The notes beneath the pieces were generated by a model. The model did not search any database and had not been told where the DNA came from. It saw only the letters and a program-made list of their open reading frames with translations. A stretch of 64,000 nucleotides of DNA from CAMAXB01 sp964476565 (lineage in GTDB: Bacteria; Verrucomicrobiota; Verrucomicrobiia; Opitutales; Opitutaceae). This document shows, one piece after another, positions 41,744-53,479 of this stretch; positions within the stretch are counted from its first letter, which is position 1; every line of letters starts with the position of its first letter. Where the stretch lies: assembly GCA_964476565.1 (NCBI GenBank), contig CAYZBG010000011.1, forward strand, positions 20,365 to 84,364, read 5' to 3'. Both the position numbers and the translations under genes were made by a program.

Positions 41744-41765
41744 GATCCGACCGATCGGACGGATC
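41744..41765. repeat. Near-perfect palindrome between convergent genes
   Basis: The 22-base stretch GATCCGACCGATCGGACGGA plus TC is palindromic except for two symmetric A-A positions. It lies 4 bases after the ccoI stop. There is no T run on the correct side for either gene, so a terminator role is uncertain; a protein-binding site is possible. Confidence 0.5.
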
Positions 41766-41776
41766 CGTCAAAAAAC

Positions 41777-43069
41777 CTAACCCAAGCTTTTCGGGATCGC
41801 GGCGGTGAGCACGTGCGGTTCGGCGGAGGTCACGACCACATTGTCCTCGATGCGCACGCCGCCGAGGTGCTGGTGCTGGTCGACCAGCATCCAGTTGACG
41901 TCGTCGCGGTACCGTTCGCGCCGGGCGGGATCGTTGAGCAGGGCGGGGATGAAGTAGAGTCCCGGCTCCACCGTGATCACATACCCGGGGGCGAGCGGCA
42001 GATCGGTGCGGAGGGTCTGGAGCGAGGCGCGCGGGTCTTTCTCGCGGCCGGGCAGGGTCCCGCTCGCATCGCGCACGCCGAGCCCAACGAGATGGCCGAG
42101 ACCATGGGGGAAGAAGAGCGTGTGCGCGTCGCGCTCGACCAGCGCGGCCGGGTCGCCGCGCAGCACGCCCATCGCGACGAGGCCGGAGACAAGGTCGAAG
42201 GCGCACTGGAGGTGGAGGACCTTCCACTCCGCCCCGGCGACGCAGCGGGCGATGGTCTTCTCCTGCGCGGAGAGCACGGCATGGTGCAGGTCGCGTTGAA
42301 AGGCGGAGGCGCGACCGTCGGCGGTGTAGGTGCGCGTCACGTCGCAGACGTAGCGGTCGATCTCCGCTCCGGCGTCGATCAGGATGAATTCGCCTGGCTG
42401 GGCGGTGCGGGCGGAGGGCTCGAAGTGGAGACCGGCGGCGTTAGGGCCGGTGCCGACGATTGTGCCGTAGCCCGTGCGGTGCGCGCCGGCGCGGTAGAAC
42501 GCCGCCTCGAGTTCGATCTGCAGCGCGCGTTCGCTCACGCCGGAGCGCAGCAGGGGCGTGACGGCGGCGAAACCCGATGCGGTGGCGGCGGCGGTCCGGC
42601 AGAGCAGGGTGAGTTCGGCGGCGTCTTTCGGACGGCGGGCGTGCAGGTAATGCGGTCGCAGCGTGGCGCTGCGCGCGAGGTCGATGTCGAAGCCGCGCAC
42701 CGGGGCGCCGAGCAGGACGCGGGCGCGGCCGGTGCGCTCGTTGAGCCACGATTTGAACAACGCGAGCGGCGTGCCCGGAGGCTGGGTGCGGCCCTCCCAG
42801 ATCCGTTCGCTCTCGGTCACATCCGGCACGAAGGAGACCCAGCCGGAATCGGGGCCGGACCGCGGATCGTAGGCGACGACGCCGCCGCGGCATTCGAGGC
42901 CCGTCAGGTAGAAATAATCGGCGTGGGCGCGAAACGGGTAGGTCTGGTCGGTGCCCTCGGGGAGCGGCACGGGTTCGCCCGCGCCCACGAGCAGGATGGC
43001 ATCATCGAGGGGCAGGGCGGCGGCCACGCGGGCGCGTCGCGCCCGCAGGACCTCGTCGGGGAAGCTCAT
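41777..43069 (-). CDS. pepP: M24 metallopeptidase, Xaa-Pro aminopeptidase
   Basis: 430 residues from ATG 43069; a TTG further up is less likely. N-terminal AMP_N domain ('QTYPFRAHADYFYLTGLECR', 'VVAYDPRSGPDSGWVSFVPD') followed by the pita-bread fold. Metal ligands: the two Asp of 'FILIDAGAEIDRYVCDVTRT', His of 'FFPHGLGHLVGLGVRD', Glu of 'YVITVEPGLYFIP' and Glu of 'GGVRIEDNVVVT', all present. It removes N-terminal residues before proline in the cytoplasm. Convergent with ccoI and followed upstream by uspA on the same strand. Confidence 0.92.
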   Translation of the reverse strand: MSFPDEVLRARRARVAAALPLDDAILLVGAGEPVPLPEGTDQTYPFRAHADYFYLTGLECRGGVVAYDPRSGPDSGWVSFVPDVTESERIWEGRTQPPGTPLALFKSWLNERTGRARVLLGAPVRGFDIDLARSATLRPHYLHARRPKDAAELTLLCRTAAATASGFAAVTPLLRSGVSERALQIELEAAFYRAGAHRTGYGTIVGTGPNAAGLHFEPSARTAQPGEFILIDAGAEIDRYVCDVTRTYTADGRASAFQRDLHHAVLSAQEKTIARCVAGAEWKVLHLQCAFDLVSGLVAMGVLRGDPAALVERDAHTLFFPHGLGHLVGLGVRDASGTLPGREKDPRASLQTLRTDLPLAPGYVITVEPGLYFIPALLNDPARRERYRDDVNWMLVDQHQHLGGVRIEDNVVVTSAEPHVLTAAIPKSLG

Positions 43070-43126
43070 GCCGGCAGGCTGAAACAAGGCGGCGTCACCG
43101 GCAAGGCGTCAGAAGGCTGCCAGGCC

Positions 43127-43588
43127 TCAGCGTCTTTTCTTCGCGCCTTTCTTCTTGGCGGGCGGCACGACGAGCACCGGGCAGGTGGCACGTTTAAGCA
43201 CGCCATGCGTGGTGCTGCCCACGAGCAGGTCGTAGAGGGCGGTGTGGCCGTGGGAGCCCATGACGATGTAGTCGGCCTTGAGGCGGTCGGCGGTCTCGAG
43301 GATGCCGGAGACGGCGGCGCCGTTGATCTGCACCACGCGGGCCTCGGCCCCGTCGGACTTCAGGTTATCGGCGAGGTGGGAGAGCTGGCGGGCGGCCGCC
43401 TTCTCGCTGACGGCGAGGATTTCCTGCACGTTCTCCATCGCGAGCCCGTAGTCGCTGGTGACGATGGGAGGCTGGACGACATGAAGCAGGACGATCTTGC
43501 CCTCCGTGGCCTTGGCGAGTTCGAGGGTGGCTTCGATTACGCGCGCCGTGGCGGCGGAGAAGTCCACCGGGGTAAGGATGGTTTTCAT
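43127..43588 (-). CDS. Universal stress protein, UspA family
   Basis: 153 residues. 'TILTPVDFSAATARVIEATL' is the start of the Usp fold. The ATP-binding signature G-x2-G-x9-G-S is seen in 'VMGSHGHTALYDLLVGSTTH' followed by 'GVLKRATCPVLVVP'. A lysine/arginine-rich tail (KKKGAKKRR) follows. Stress-response regulator of unknown partner; its neighbourhood to the cbb3 locus fits a low-oxygen or stress setting. Confidence 0.9.
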   Translation of the reverse strand: MKTILTPVDFSAATARVIEATLELAKATEGKIVLLHVVQPPIVTSDYGLAMENVQEILAVSEKAAARQLSHLADNLKSDGAEARVVQINGAAVSGILETADRLKADYIVMGSHGHTALYDLLVGSTTHGVLKRATCPVLVVPPAKKKGAKKRR

Positions 43589-43725
43589 GCAATGAAACTA
43601 GCTGAATCCGGGTGATTTGGCTACGCATACCTTGCCACCCACCGGCCGGATTTTGCCCCGGGAACGCGCCGAGAAAAAGCGCTTGCTTCCCCCGGAGCCA
43701 TGCGGCTTGTTGTCCCTTCCTTAGA

Positions 43726-43802
<77 letters not shown>

Positions 43803-43907
43803 TTTTCCCCAAAAACGGCTTTTGTCCGCGGATAAAGGCAAATCATCCTCCCAACCGGGAAAACGGGTTGCACCGAGGGCGGTCAGGCGGCTTACACGCG
43901 GGCTACA

Positions 43908-44360
43908 ATGACGCCTGCGCCTCCTCACCGCCCGCCTTGGACCGATTGGATCGGGCCGGTTGCGCTCATGGGGATCATCGCGCTGGCGTCGTCACGCTCC
44001 ACCGTGGGCGGGCCGGACCTGCCGTACTTTGACAAGGTGACCCACTTCCTTGTCTACGGTCTGCTCGGCACGCTCTTCGTCCGCGTTCGCGCCTTGCGTG
44101 CCTGGCCGCTGCTCGGCGCGGGCTGGGCCGTGGTGCTGGCCTCGGGCTACGGGGTGGTCGACGAGTTCCACCAGAGCTTTACGCCCGGCCGATACGTTGA
44201 GCTGGCCGACTGGGTGGCCGACACGCTCGGGGCGACCCTCGCCGTGACGCTCTACGTCCGCTGGCCGGCCTACCGCCGCCTGCTCGAATTCCAGGTGGCG
44301 CGGCCCGCGCCGGCGCGGCTTGAGTCAGCGCGGTCAACCCTGCCAGATAAGGTCCCATGA
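43908..44360 (+). CDS. VanZ-family membrane protein
   Basis: 150 residues. Four hydrophobic segments; the VanZ pattern is seen in 'YFDKVTHFLVYGLLGTLFVR' (D-K-x-x-H-F) and 'GVVDEFHQSFTPGRYVELAD' followed by 'WVADTLGATLAV' (DE.HQ.f.pgR...D...N/DT.Ga). VanZ-like proteins have been linked to teicoplanin tolerance but most are of unknown function. The ATG is not preceded by a clear ribosome site. The stop overlaps the ligA start by 4 bases (ATGA), so it is translationally coupled to ligA. Confidence 0.87.
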   Translation: MTPAPPHRPPWTDWIGPVALMGIIALASSRSTVGGPDLPYFDKVTHFLVYGLLGTLFVRVRALRAWPLLGAGWAVVLASGYGVVDEFHQSFTPGRYVELADWVADTLGATLAVTLYVRWPAYRRLLEFQVARPAPARLESARSTLPDKVP

Positions 44361-46399
44361 ATCTCGCCGAGGCCTCCGAACGCGTCGCCCGTCTGCGCGC
44401 CGAAATCGAACGCCATGACGCCCGCTATTACCGCGAGGCGATGCCGGAGATCACGGACGCCGAGTACGACCGCCTGAAGCGTGAGCTGGCCAGCCTCGAG
44501 GCGCGGTTTCCCGAGCTTGCCAGCACCGCCTCGCCGACCGAGCAGGTGGGCGACGATCGCACCGAGGGCTTTGTCACCTACCGCCATCGCGAGCGGATGA
44601 TGAGCCTGGACAACACCTACTCGGAGGAGGAGCTGCGCGAGTTTCATGCCCGTCTGGTCAAACTGCTGGGACGCGAGGCGCTGCGTTACGTCGTGGAGCC
44701 GAAGGTCGACGGGCTCGCGGTCAGCCTCACCTACGAGCGCGGCCGCCTGGTGCGGGCCGTGACGCGCGGCAACGGGATCGAGGGCGACGACATCACGGCG
44801 AACGTGCGCACGATCCGCAGCCTGCCCGAGACGCTGGCCGTGCTGCCGGACCGTGCGATGCCCGAGGTGATCGAGATCCGGGGCGAGATCTACATGACGC
44901 TGGCCGAGTTCGAGCGCATCAACCGCCAGCGCGAGGAAGCCGGCGAGCCGCTCTACGCCAATCCGCGCAACCTTGCCGCCGGCACGATCAAGCAGCTCGA
45001 TCCGCGCGAGGTGGCGGCGCGCAAACTCGAGATCGTGTTGTACGGCATCGGTTACGCCGAGCCGGCGCAGGTACTGCCGGTGACGCAGGCGGGCTACCAC
45101 GAGCTGGTGAAGGCGTGGGGGCTGCCCACGGTGGAGAAATTCTGGACCGCCGACGGCATCGACGCGGTTTGGGCGGCGGTGCTCGAACTCGACCGGATGC
45201 GCGACCGCTTCGCCTATGCGACGGACGGCGCGGTGGTAAAGCTCGACGCCATCCCGTGGCAGCGCGAGGCCGGGGCGACGTCGAAATCGCCCCGCTGGGC
45301 CATGGCCTACAAGTTTGCGGCGGAGCAGGCCGAGACGGAGCTGCTCGCCATCACCATCCAGGTCGGACGCACGGGTGTGCTGACGCCGGTGGCAGAACTT
45401 GCGCCGGTCCAGCTCGCCGGCACGACGGTTTCACGGGCCACCTTGCACAACCGCGACGAGATCGCGCGGAAGGACATCCGCGTGGGTGATTTCGTTCGTG
45501 TGGAAAAGGCCGGCGAGATCATCCCGGCGGTTGTGAGCGTGAACACGGCGCGCCGGCGTCCGCAGTGCACCCCCTACGCCTTTCCCGAAACCTGTCCGGT
45601 CTGCGGCACGGGCGTGGTGCAGCTCGAGGGCGAAGTCGCGCTGCGGTGTCCGAACTACGAGTGTCCGGTGCAGGTGCAGCGGCGCGTGCAGCACTTTGCC
45701 TCGAAGGCCTGCGTGGACATCGACGGGCTGGGGACGGCGATGGTCGAGGCCCTGGTGAACAAGGGCTGGGTGCGCAGCATCCCCGACCTCTACCGCCTGC
45801 GGCGCGACCAGCTGCTGACGCTCGGCAAGAACGTGGAGAAGTCGACGGGCAACCTACTCGCGGCGATCGAGACGAGCAAACATGCCGAGCTCTGGCGGTT
45901 CGTGCACGGCCTCGGGATTCCGCACGTCGGGGCGGCGGCGGCGAAGGATCTCGCGAAGGTGTTTGGCAGCCTCGAGGCGCTGGCCGAGGCGAAGTTCGAC
46001 GACTTCATCGGCGAGAAGAAGACCAGCCGCATCGAAGGCATCGGCGAGACCATGGCGCTCGCCATCATCGATCACTTTAACGATCCGCGGAACCGCACGC
46101 TGATCGCCGAACTCGCGTCCCTCGGTGTCGCCCCGGCGGCGCCGGCCGCCGGCGGTCCCAAAGGCACGGCGTTGGCGGGCAAGACCTTCGTGCTCACGGG
46201 CACGCTGCCCACCCTGACGCGCGAAGCAGCCGCGGCGATGATCGAGGCCGAAGGCGGCAAGGTGAGCGGGAGCGTGAGCAAGAAAACCCACTACGTGCTC
46301 GCGGGCGAGGAAGCCGGATCGAAGCTCGAAAAGGCGAAGTCGCTCGGCGTGCCCGTGATCGACGAAGCGGAGTTCCGGCGGATGCTCGCGGCGGATTGA
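44357..46399 (+). CDS. ligA: NAD-dependent DNA ligase
   Basis: 680 residues. Seals nicks after replication and repair. Ia and adenylation domain: 'RYVVEPKVDGLAVSLTYERG' with the AMP-accepting Lys 116, 'TRGNGIEGDDITANVRTIRS' and 'VIEIRGEIYMTLAEFERI'. OB fold: 'IQVGRTGVLTPVAELAPVQL'. Four-Cys zinc finger: 'CPVCGTGVVQLEGEVALRC' and 'CPNYECP'. Helix-hairpin-helix region: 'GLGIPHVGAAAAKDLAKVFG'. BRCT: 'GKTFVLTGTLPTLTREAAAA'. The length is normal. Confidence 0.96.
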   Translation: MNLAEASERVARLRAEIERHDARYYREAMPEITDAEYDRLKRELASLEARFPELASTASPTEQVGDDRTEGFVTYRHRERMMSLDNTYSEEELREFHARLVKLLGREALRYVVEPKVDGLAVSLTYERGRLVRAVTRGNGIEGDDITANVRTIRSLPETLAVLPDRAMPEVIEIRGEIYMTLAEFERINRQREEAGEPLYANPRNLAAGTIKQLDPREVAARKLEIVLYGIGYAEPAQVLPVTQAGYHELVKAWGLPTVEKFWTADGIDAVWAAVLELDRMRDRFAYATDGAVVKLDAIPWQREAGATSKSPRWAMAYKFAAEQAETELLAITIQVGRTGVLTPVAELAPVQLAGTTVSRATLHNRDEIARKDIRVGDFVRVEKAGEIIPAVVSVNTARRRPQCTPYAFPETCPVCGTGVVQLEGEVALRCPNYECPVQVQRRVQHFASKACVDIDGLGTAMVEALVNKGWVRSIPDLYRLRRDQLLTLGKNVEKSTGNLLAAIETSKHAELWRFVHGLGIPHVGAAAAKDLAKVFGSLEALAEAKFDDFIGEKKTSRIEGIGETMALAIIDHFNDPRNRTLIAELASLGVAPAAPAAGGPKGTALAGKTFVLTGTLPTLTREAAAAMIEAEGGKVSGSVSKKTHYVLAGEEAGSKLEKAKSLGVPVIDEAEFRRMLAAD

Positions 46400-46416
46400 T
46401 GGAATCCCGGACAGAG

Positions 46417-46512
46417 TTTTAGCGCAGAGGCGCCGAGAGGCGGTGGAAGGGCCGACAAAGCGGTGCCCAAACGGACCGTTTCACTCCGCGTCCTCTGCGG
46501 CTCTGCGTTGAA
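46417..46512. repeat. Inverted pair of TTCAACGCAGAG-type repeats
   Basis: The left arm TTTTAGCGCAGAGGCGCCGA (46417-) and the reverse complement of the right arm TTCAACGCAGAGCCGCAGAG (46486-46512) share the pattern ACGCAGAG-CGC-GAG-GCGG. The pair flanks about 40 bases and fills the gap between convergent ligA and lacI-type genes; it may act as a hairpin. A single copy is at 23304-23333. Confidence 0.65.
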
Positions 46513-46529
46513 ATTCCTCCACCGGCCGT

Positions 46530-47636
46530 TCAGTCGAACGGCACTGGCAGGGCGGGCACGGCCGGGGGCGGGGCCGGCTCGGGCGGGGCTGATGGTGTAT
46601 CCGCCGGTTGGACACGCGGGGCGGTGGCGCCGTTGACCCACCGGCTGTCGATCATGAGCGTCTTGGCCTTCTCCGGCAGCCCGCGTTCGTGGCGCAGGAG
46701 CTGGCCGGCGAGCAGGTCGATCGCGCAGGCGCCGATGCTGGTCGCATCCTGGTAGATGCCCGCGACGGTGCCGTCGGTGGTGGCGAGATTGAGATCGGCG
46801 TAGGCGACCTGGCCGGGGACCTTGAGGCCGGCGCGGCGCAGCCAGGTGGCGATGTTGGGATCGGTGCCGATGACAGCGTCGACCCGGGCGCGTTTGACCC
46901 AGGCGAGGAGGGACGCCTCGTGCAGTTCGTCGGGCCGATAGATGAGCGTGTCCTCGACGAGACCGGCGGCCTGCATTTCCAGCAGATAGCCGGCCGTCCA
47001 CAGGCCGTTGACGCGCTGGTGGAAGTCGGTGGTGAGGGCGAGGCCGATGCGCCGGCGTCCGGCGGCGTGCAGGCAGGCGACGGCGAGGCGGGCGGAGGCG
47101 CAGTGGTTGTCGGTGGCGCGGTGCAGGCGCGGTCCGATCAGGGTGTAGGCTACACCGACCGAGGAGAATTTTTCCCAGGGGAGGGGAATCGACTCGGGCT
47201 TGGGCAGGGGGGAGACGACCAGTCCGGTGATGCCACGGGCGACGAGAATGTCGCCCAGCCGTTGCGCGTTGCGGTCGGCGTCACCGAGCCAGAAGTGTTC
47301 GAGGTGATAGCCGGCGGCGGCGGCACGGGCCTGGGCGCCCTCGAAGCAGCGGCGGAAGAACGGCTCGCGTTGCCAGCCGTCGCGTCGGGCGTGGCCGGTG
47401 ATCCAGGCGAGCGTGACGCGGTCGGCCGGCGGCTGGCCGGCGCGGATGGCGGTCATGACCTCGGCGAGCAGCGGATTGGGTTTCCAGCCGAGCCGGGTGG
47501 CGATCTCCTGCACGCGGGTGCGCGTGGCGGCCGGGATGCGCGGATGGTTGCGCAGGGCCATCGAGACCGTGGCGCGCGAGACGCCGGCTTCCTCGGCGAT
47601 CCGCCCGAGGGAGGCGGTGCTGGCGTGGCGACGCAT
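46530..47636 (-). CDS. LacI-family transcriptional regulator
   Basis: 368 residues. N-terminal helix-turn-helix 'ASLGRIAEEAGVSRATVSMA' and hinge 'LRNHPRIPAATRTRVQEIAT' with the next 'RLGWKPNPLLAEVMTAIRAG'. The periplasmic-binding-like effector domain shows 'DILVARGITGLVVSPLPKPE', 'RLAVACLHAAGRRRIGLALT' and 'AVIGTDPNIATWLRRAGLKV'. It ends with a Pro-rich tail. The effector is probably a sugar. It follows the hybrid kinase gene by 6 bases on the same strand. Confidence 0.92.
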   Translation of the reverse strand: MRRHASTASLGRIAEEAGVSRATVSMALRNHPRIPAATRTRVQEIATRLGWKPNPLLAEVMTAIRAGQPPADRVTLAWITGHARRDGWQREPFFRRCFEGAQARAAAAGYHLEHFWLGDADRNAQRLGDILVARGITGLVVSPLPKPESIPLPWEKFSSVGVAYTLIGPRLHRATDNHCASARLAVACLHAAGRRRIGLALTTDFHQRVNGLWTAGYLLEMQAAGLVEDTLIYRPDELHEASLLAWVKRARVDAVIGTDPNIATWLRRAGLKVPGQVAYADLNLATTDGTVAGIYQDATSIGACAIDLLAGQLLRHERGLPEKAKTLMIDSRWVNGATAPRVQPADTPSAPPEPAPPPAVPALPVPFD

Positions 47637-47642
47637 GGCGGA

Positions 47643-50519
<2,877 letters not shown>

Positions 50520-50590
50520 AGGGGCTAACCCCTACAAAGCCGCCGGCGCCCGGGGCCGGCAACGGTTTCCTGACCCACTACGTAGTTTCC

Positions 50591-53449
50591 CTACTGCGGC
50601 GGCCGCTCGTCGGCGGGAACAGCCGGCGTTGGCGGCGTCGGCGAGTCCGGGGCAGGGGTGCTCGGCGCCGGTGTCGGAGCAGGTGCTGTAGGCGTGGCGG
50701 AGGTCGCGTCGCTGCCGGTCAGGGCGCGGAAGAAGCTGGTCGGTCCGTAGACGAATGCCCACGACGGGTTGTCGATGCGACCGGTGAGGTTCACCTCGAG
50801 CACGGACGACAGCGGGGCGAGCACGGTGCCGAGGGCGGTGCCGAGCAGGCTGCGACTTTCCTCGAAGGGGTAGACCTTGGTGACGAACTCCAGCTGCTTG
50901 TCCTCCATGTGGTAGGTGCCCGAGGCCTCGATCGCAGCCCGCGGACCGCTGATCCGGACGAGGGGGAAGACGAGTGACGATCCGGCCAGCGCGAAACTGG
51001 CCTGGGCGTTGTCCAGCTGCAGCGTGCTGTAGTTGAGCAGGGTGCGGCGCAGGAGGGTGGAGAGCACGCCCAGCAGGTTGATCTCGCCGAGGTTGGCGTC
51101 GGTGATGCGGGCGTTGCCCGAGCCGTCGAAGCTGCGCAGGTTGTCGGCGAAGCCTTTGGCCGAGAGCGTGAGGTCGAGGCGGCCGCTGGCAATCTGCTGC
51201 TGGAACCGGCTCTGCGGCGTGGGCGGCACGCCGGCGCGGCGGGCGCTGAACTCTTCCACGATACGGATCGCCTCGCCGACTTTGCCGCCGTCGAGGCGGG
51301 CGTCGAAGGTCAGCCGGCGCGACGGACCGGGACCGCTCAGTTCGCCGGCGCCCCGCACCTCGCCTTCGGCAAAGCCGGCCACGACGTCGTCGACCAGAAT
51401 CCGTTCGCCGGCGACGAGCGCGCGGAACGACAGCCGGGAGAGCGGAAAATCGAAGAACGTCATCGCGGCCTCGGTTCGGCCCTCGATCTTCAGGTCGGCC
51501 CGCGTGCCGTCCGGCGAGGCCGGACCGCTCAACCGGCCCTCCACCTTCACATCCGGCGGGGCGGTGAAACGATACGGCTCGGTCAGCGCGACGACCTCTG
51601 GTCCGGCGAGCTGCGCCGCGAGGTCGGCCGGAAGGTTGCTCTCCATGGCAACGTCCATCCACGCCAGCGCCCGGGCCTCCAGATCCTGGTTGCGGGTGAA
51701 GCGGCCGCGGGCGGTCCGGCCGTCGCGCACGGCGCGAAAGGCCAGGCCGTCGTAATAGCCCGGCCGGATGAACAGGCGCGTTGACACCTCGTCGAGGGCG
51801 ACGCCACGCAACCCGGCGTTGCGTCCGTGGGCGCCGACAAAAACCGTGGTCAGCTCCGGCCGCCCCCAGCGGCCCGCGACCTCGACGTTGGCCTCGGGCG
51901 TGCCACGGGTGAAGTCGAAGGTGGACCAGAACCGGGGCCACCAGTCGCGGAACCAGTCGTTGATGTCGGCGGGCTGGAGGCTGCCCTCGAGCAGGAACCG
52001 AAAATCGTTCGTCGCCGTATCCATCGTGTAACGACCGTGGGCGAGGCTGGACGGCGTGCGCAGCTCGATGTCGTCGACGGATACGGTCGTACCGCTCCAG
52101 GCGAACCGGCCGCGGACGGCGTTGAGGGCGACGTTGCGCGCCACGACCGGTCCGGTGACGAGGTCGCCGGAGGCGGACAGCAAACGGGCCTCGTCGCCGA
52201 GGACCAGACGGACCGCGACGTGCGGGGCCTGATCGTAGGCGACCAGTTGCACCAGCCGGGGGCTGGCCCGGGTGGCGAGACGCTCGAAGAGCGACCACGG
52301 CAGGTCGCCCGCGGCGGCGATCTCGCCGGCTCGCGTCAACGGGTCGAGCTCGGCCGCAAACGTCCATGACGCGTCGTCGAGCCCGGCGGAAATCGCCGCC
52401 TGCCAGCGTCGGTCGGGCGCCGGCCGGAGCGAGATGGCGACGGGGGTCGCGGTGAATCCCTGCGCGGACAGGCGCGAGGCCTCGATCTCGACGGCGCGGG
52501 GTTCGATCCGCCGATCCGCGGCGAGCCAGCGGGCGTCGAGGCGTAGCTGGAGTGCGCGGACGGAGGCGTCCGTTCCCAGCGTGGCTGCAGTGGCGGCGAC
52601 GCGCAGGCTGATCTCGCGATCGCCCGGCACGCGCAGGGGCTGGCGGGTCACCCAGCGCGGCTGCGTGAGCTGCAGGGCCGCGGGCAGGCCGAAACGGCCG
52701 GCCTCGAGGGTCAACGCGTCGGCCTGCAGCCGGGCCGCGACCGTGGCGATGCGTTCTGCGTCGGGCGTGAAGACGAGGTCGAGCCGTGGCGATTCCAAGG
52801 CGGCGAGCTCGGCGGTTAACGCGGCGGCGCGCCGGGCGGCATCGAGGTAGAGGCGCAGCACCTCGTCGAGAACGGGCAGGGACTGCGGCCGGGCGGGCGG
52901 AAGGGTGAACGCGCCCGTGGCGGTGAGCTCAAGATTCGCCATGCGGGCGCTGGCCTCGACCAGATCGAAGGTCGGGTCGTCTTCGCGGAAGCGAAGCGTG
53001 GCGTAGAGCGAGCGCACGACGGGCTCGGCCCGGCCGCTCGGCGAGAGCATGGCCGGCACCCGCAGATCGACGCCGGCGGCGCGCACCTCGGTGAGGTCGA
53101 CGTCGCGGATCAGCAGATCCCACGGGTCGAGGCGCACGTAGAGATGATCGGCGGTCAGGAGCGCGTCGCCGAGCGTGGTCGAGTGCAGCTGCACGCCCTC
53201 GACGAAGAGGTGTCCGGTCGGGTCAAATCGCGCGCGTTCGAAGTCCAGGCGCAGGCCCGAGGCGCTGAGCCGGGCGGAGATCTCGCGCAGCACAAAGCGG
53301 GGCACCGCCAGCTCGTGAGCGGTGGCAATGTACACCTGCACGCCCAGCGCGATCACGAGGAGCAGCCAGACGGACCACAGGGCAAAGGACCCCACGCAGC
53401 GGCCGCAAAAGCGAGACCCCTCCCAGCAGGCCTTGAGCAGACGGTTCAT
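50591..53449 (-). CDS. AsmA/TamB-like large membrane-anchored protein
   Basis: 952 residues. One N-terminal membrane helix ('ALWSVWLLLVIALGVQVYIA'), then long repeated beta pattern 'FVLREISARLSASGLRLDFE', 'LLTADHLYVRLDPWDLLIRD', and an AsmA-like C-terminal region 'GEVRGAGELSGPGPSRRLTF', 'GSGNARITDANLGEINLLGV', 'ISGPRAAIEASGTYHMEDKQ'. It ends with a Pro/Thr-rich tail. Proteins of this kind form grooves that move phospholipids across the periplasm. It directly follows the DUF4340 gene and the ABC cassette on the same strand, which hints at a joint envelope transport system; inference. Confidence 0.8.
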   Translation of the reverse strand: MNRLLKACWEGSRFCGRCVGSFALWSVWLLLVIALGVQVYIATAHELAVPRFVLREISARLSASGLRLDFERARFDPTGHLFVEGVQLHSTTLGDALLTADHLYVRLDPWDLLIRDVDLTEVRAAGVDLRVPAMLSPSGRAEPVVRSLYATLRFREDDPTFDLVEASARMANLELTATGAFTLPPARPQSLPVLDEVLRLYLDAARRAAALTAELAALESPRLDLVFTPDAERIATVAARLQADALTLEAGRFGLPAALQLTQPRWVTRQPLRVPGDREISLRVAATAATLGTDASVRALQLRLDARWLAADRRIEPRAVEIEASRLSAQGFTATPVAISLRPAPDRRWQAAISAGLDDASWTFAAELDPLTRAGEIAAAGDLPWSLFERLATRASPRLVQLVAYDQAPHVAVRLVLGDEARLLSASGDLVTGPVVARNVALNAVRGRFAWSGTTVSVDDIELRTPSSLAHGRYTMDTATNDFRFLLEGSLQPADINDWFRDWWPRFWSTFDFTRGTPEANVEVAGRWGRPELTTVFVGAHGRNAGLRGVALDEVSTRLFIRPGYYDGLAFRAVRDGRTARGRFTRNQDLEARALAWMDVAMESNLPADLAAQLAGPEVVALTEPYRFTAPPDVKVEGRLSGPASPDGTRADLKIEGRTEAAMTFFDFPLSRLSFRALVAGERILVDDVVAGFAEGEVRGAGELSGPGPSRRLTFDARLDGGKVGEAIRIVEEFSARRAGVPPTPQSRFQQQIASGRLDLTLSAKGFADNLRSFDGSGNARITDANLGEINLLGVLSTLLRRTLLNYSTLQLDNAQASFALAGSSLVFPLVRISGPRAAIEASGTYHMEDKQLEFVTKVYPFEESRSLLGTALGTVLAPLSSVLEVNLTGRIDNPSWAFVYGPTSFFRALTGSDATSATPTAPAPTPAPSTPAPDSPTPPTPAVPADERPPQ

Positions 53450-53479
53450 GGCATGGCTTGCACGCGCACCCTCGCAGCC

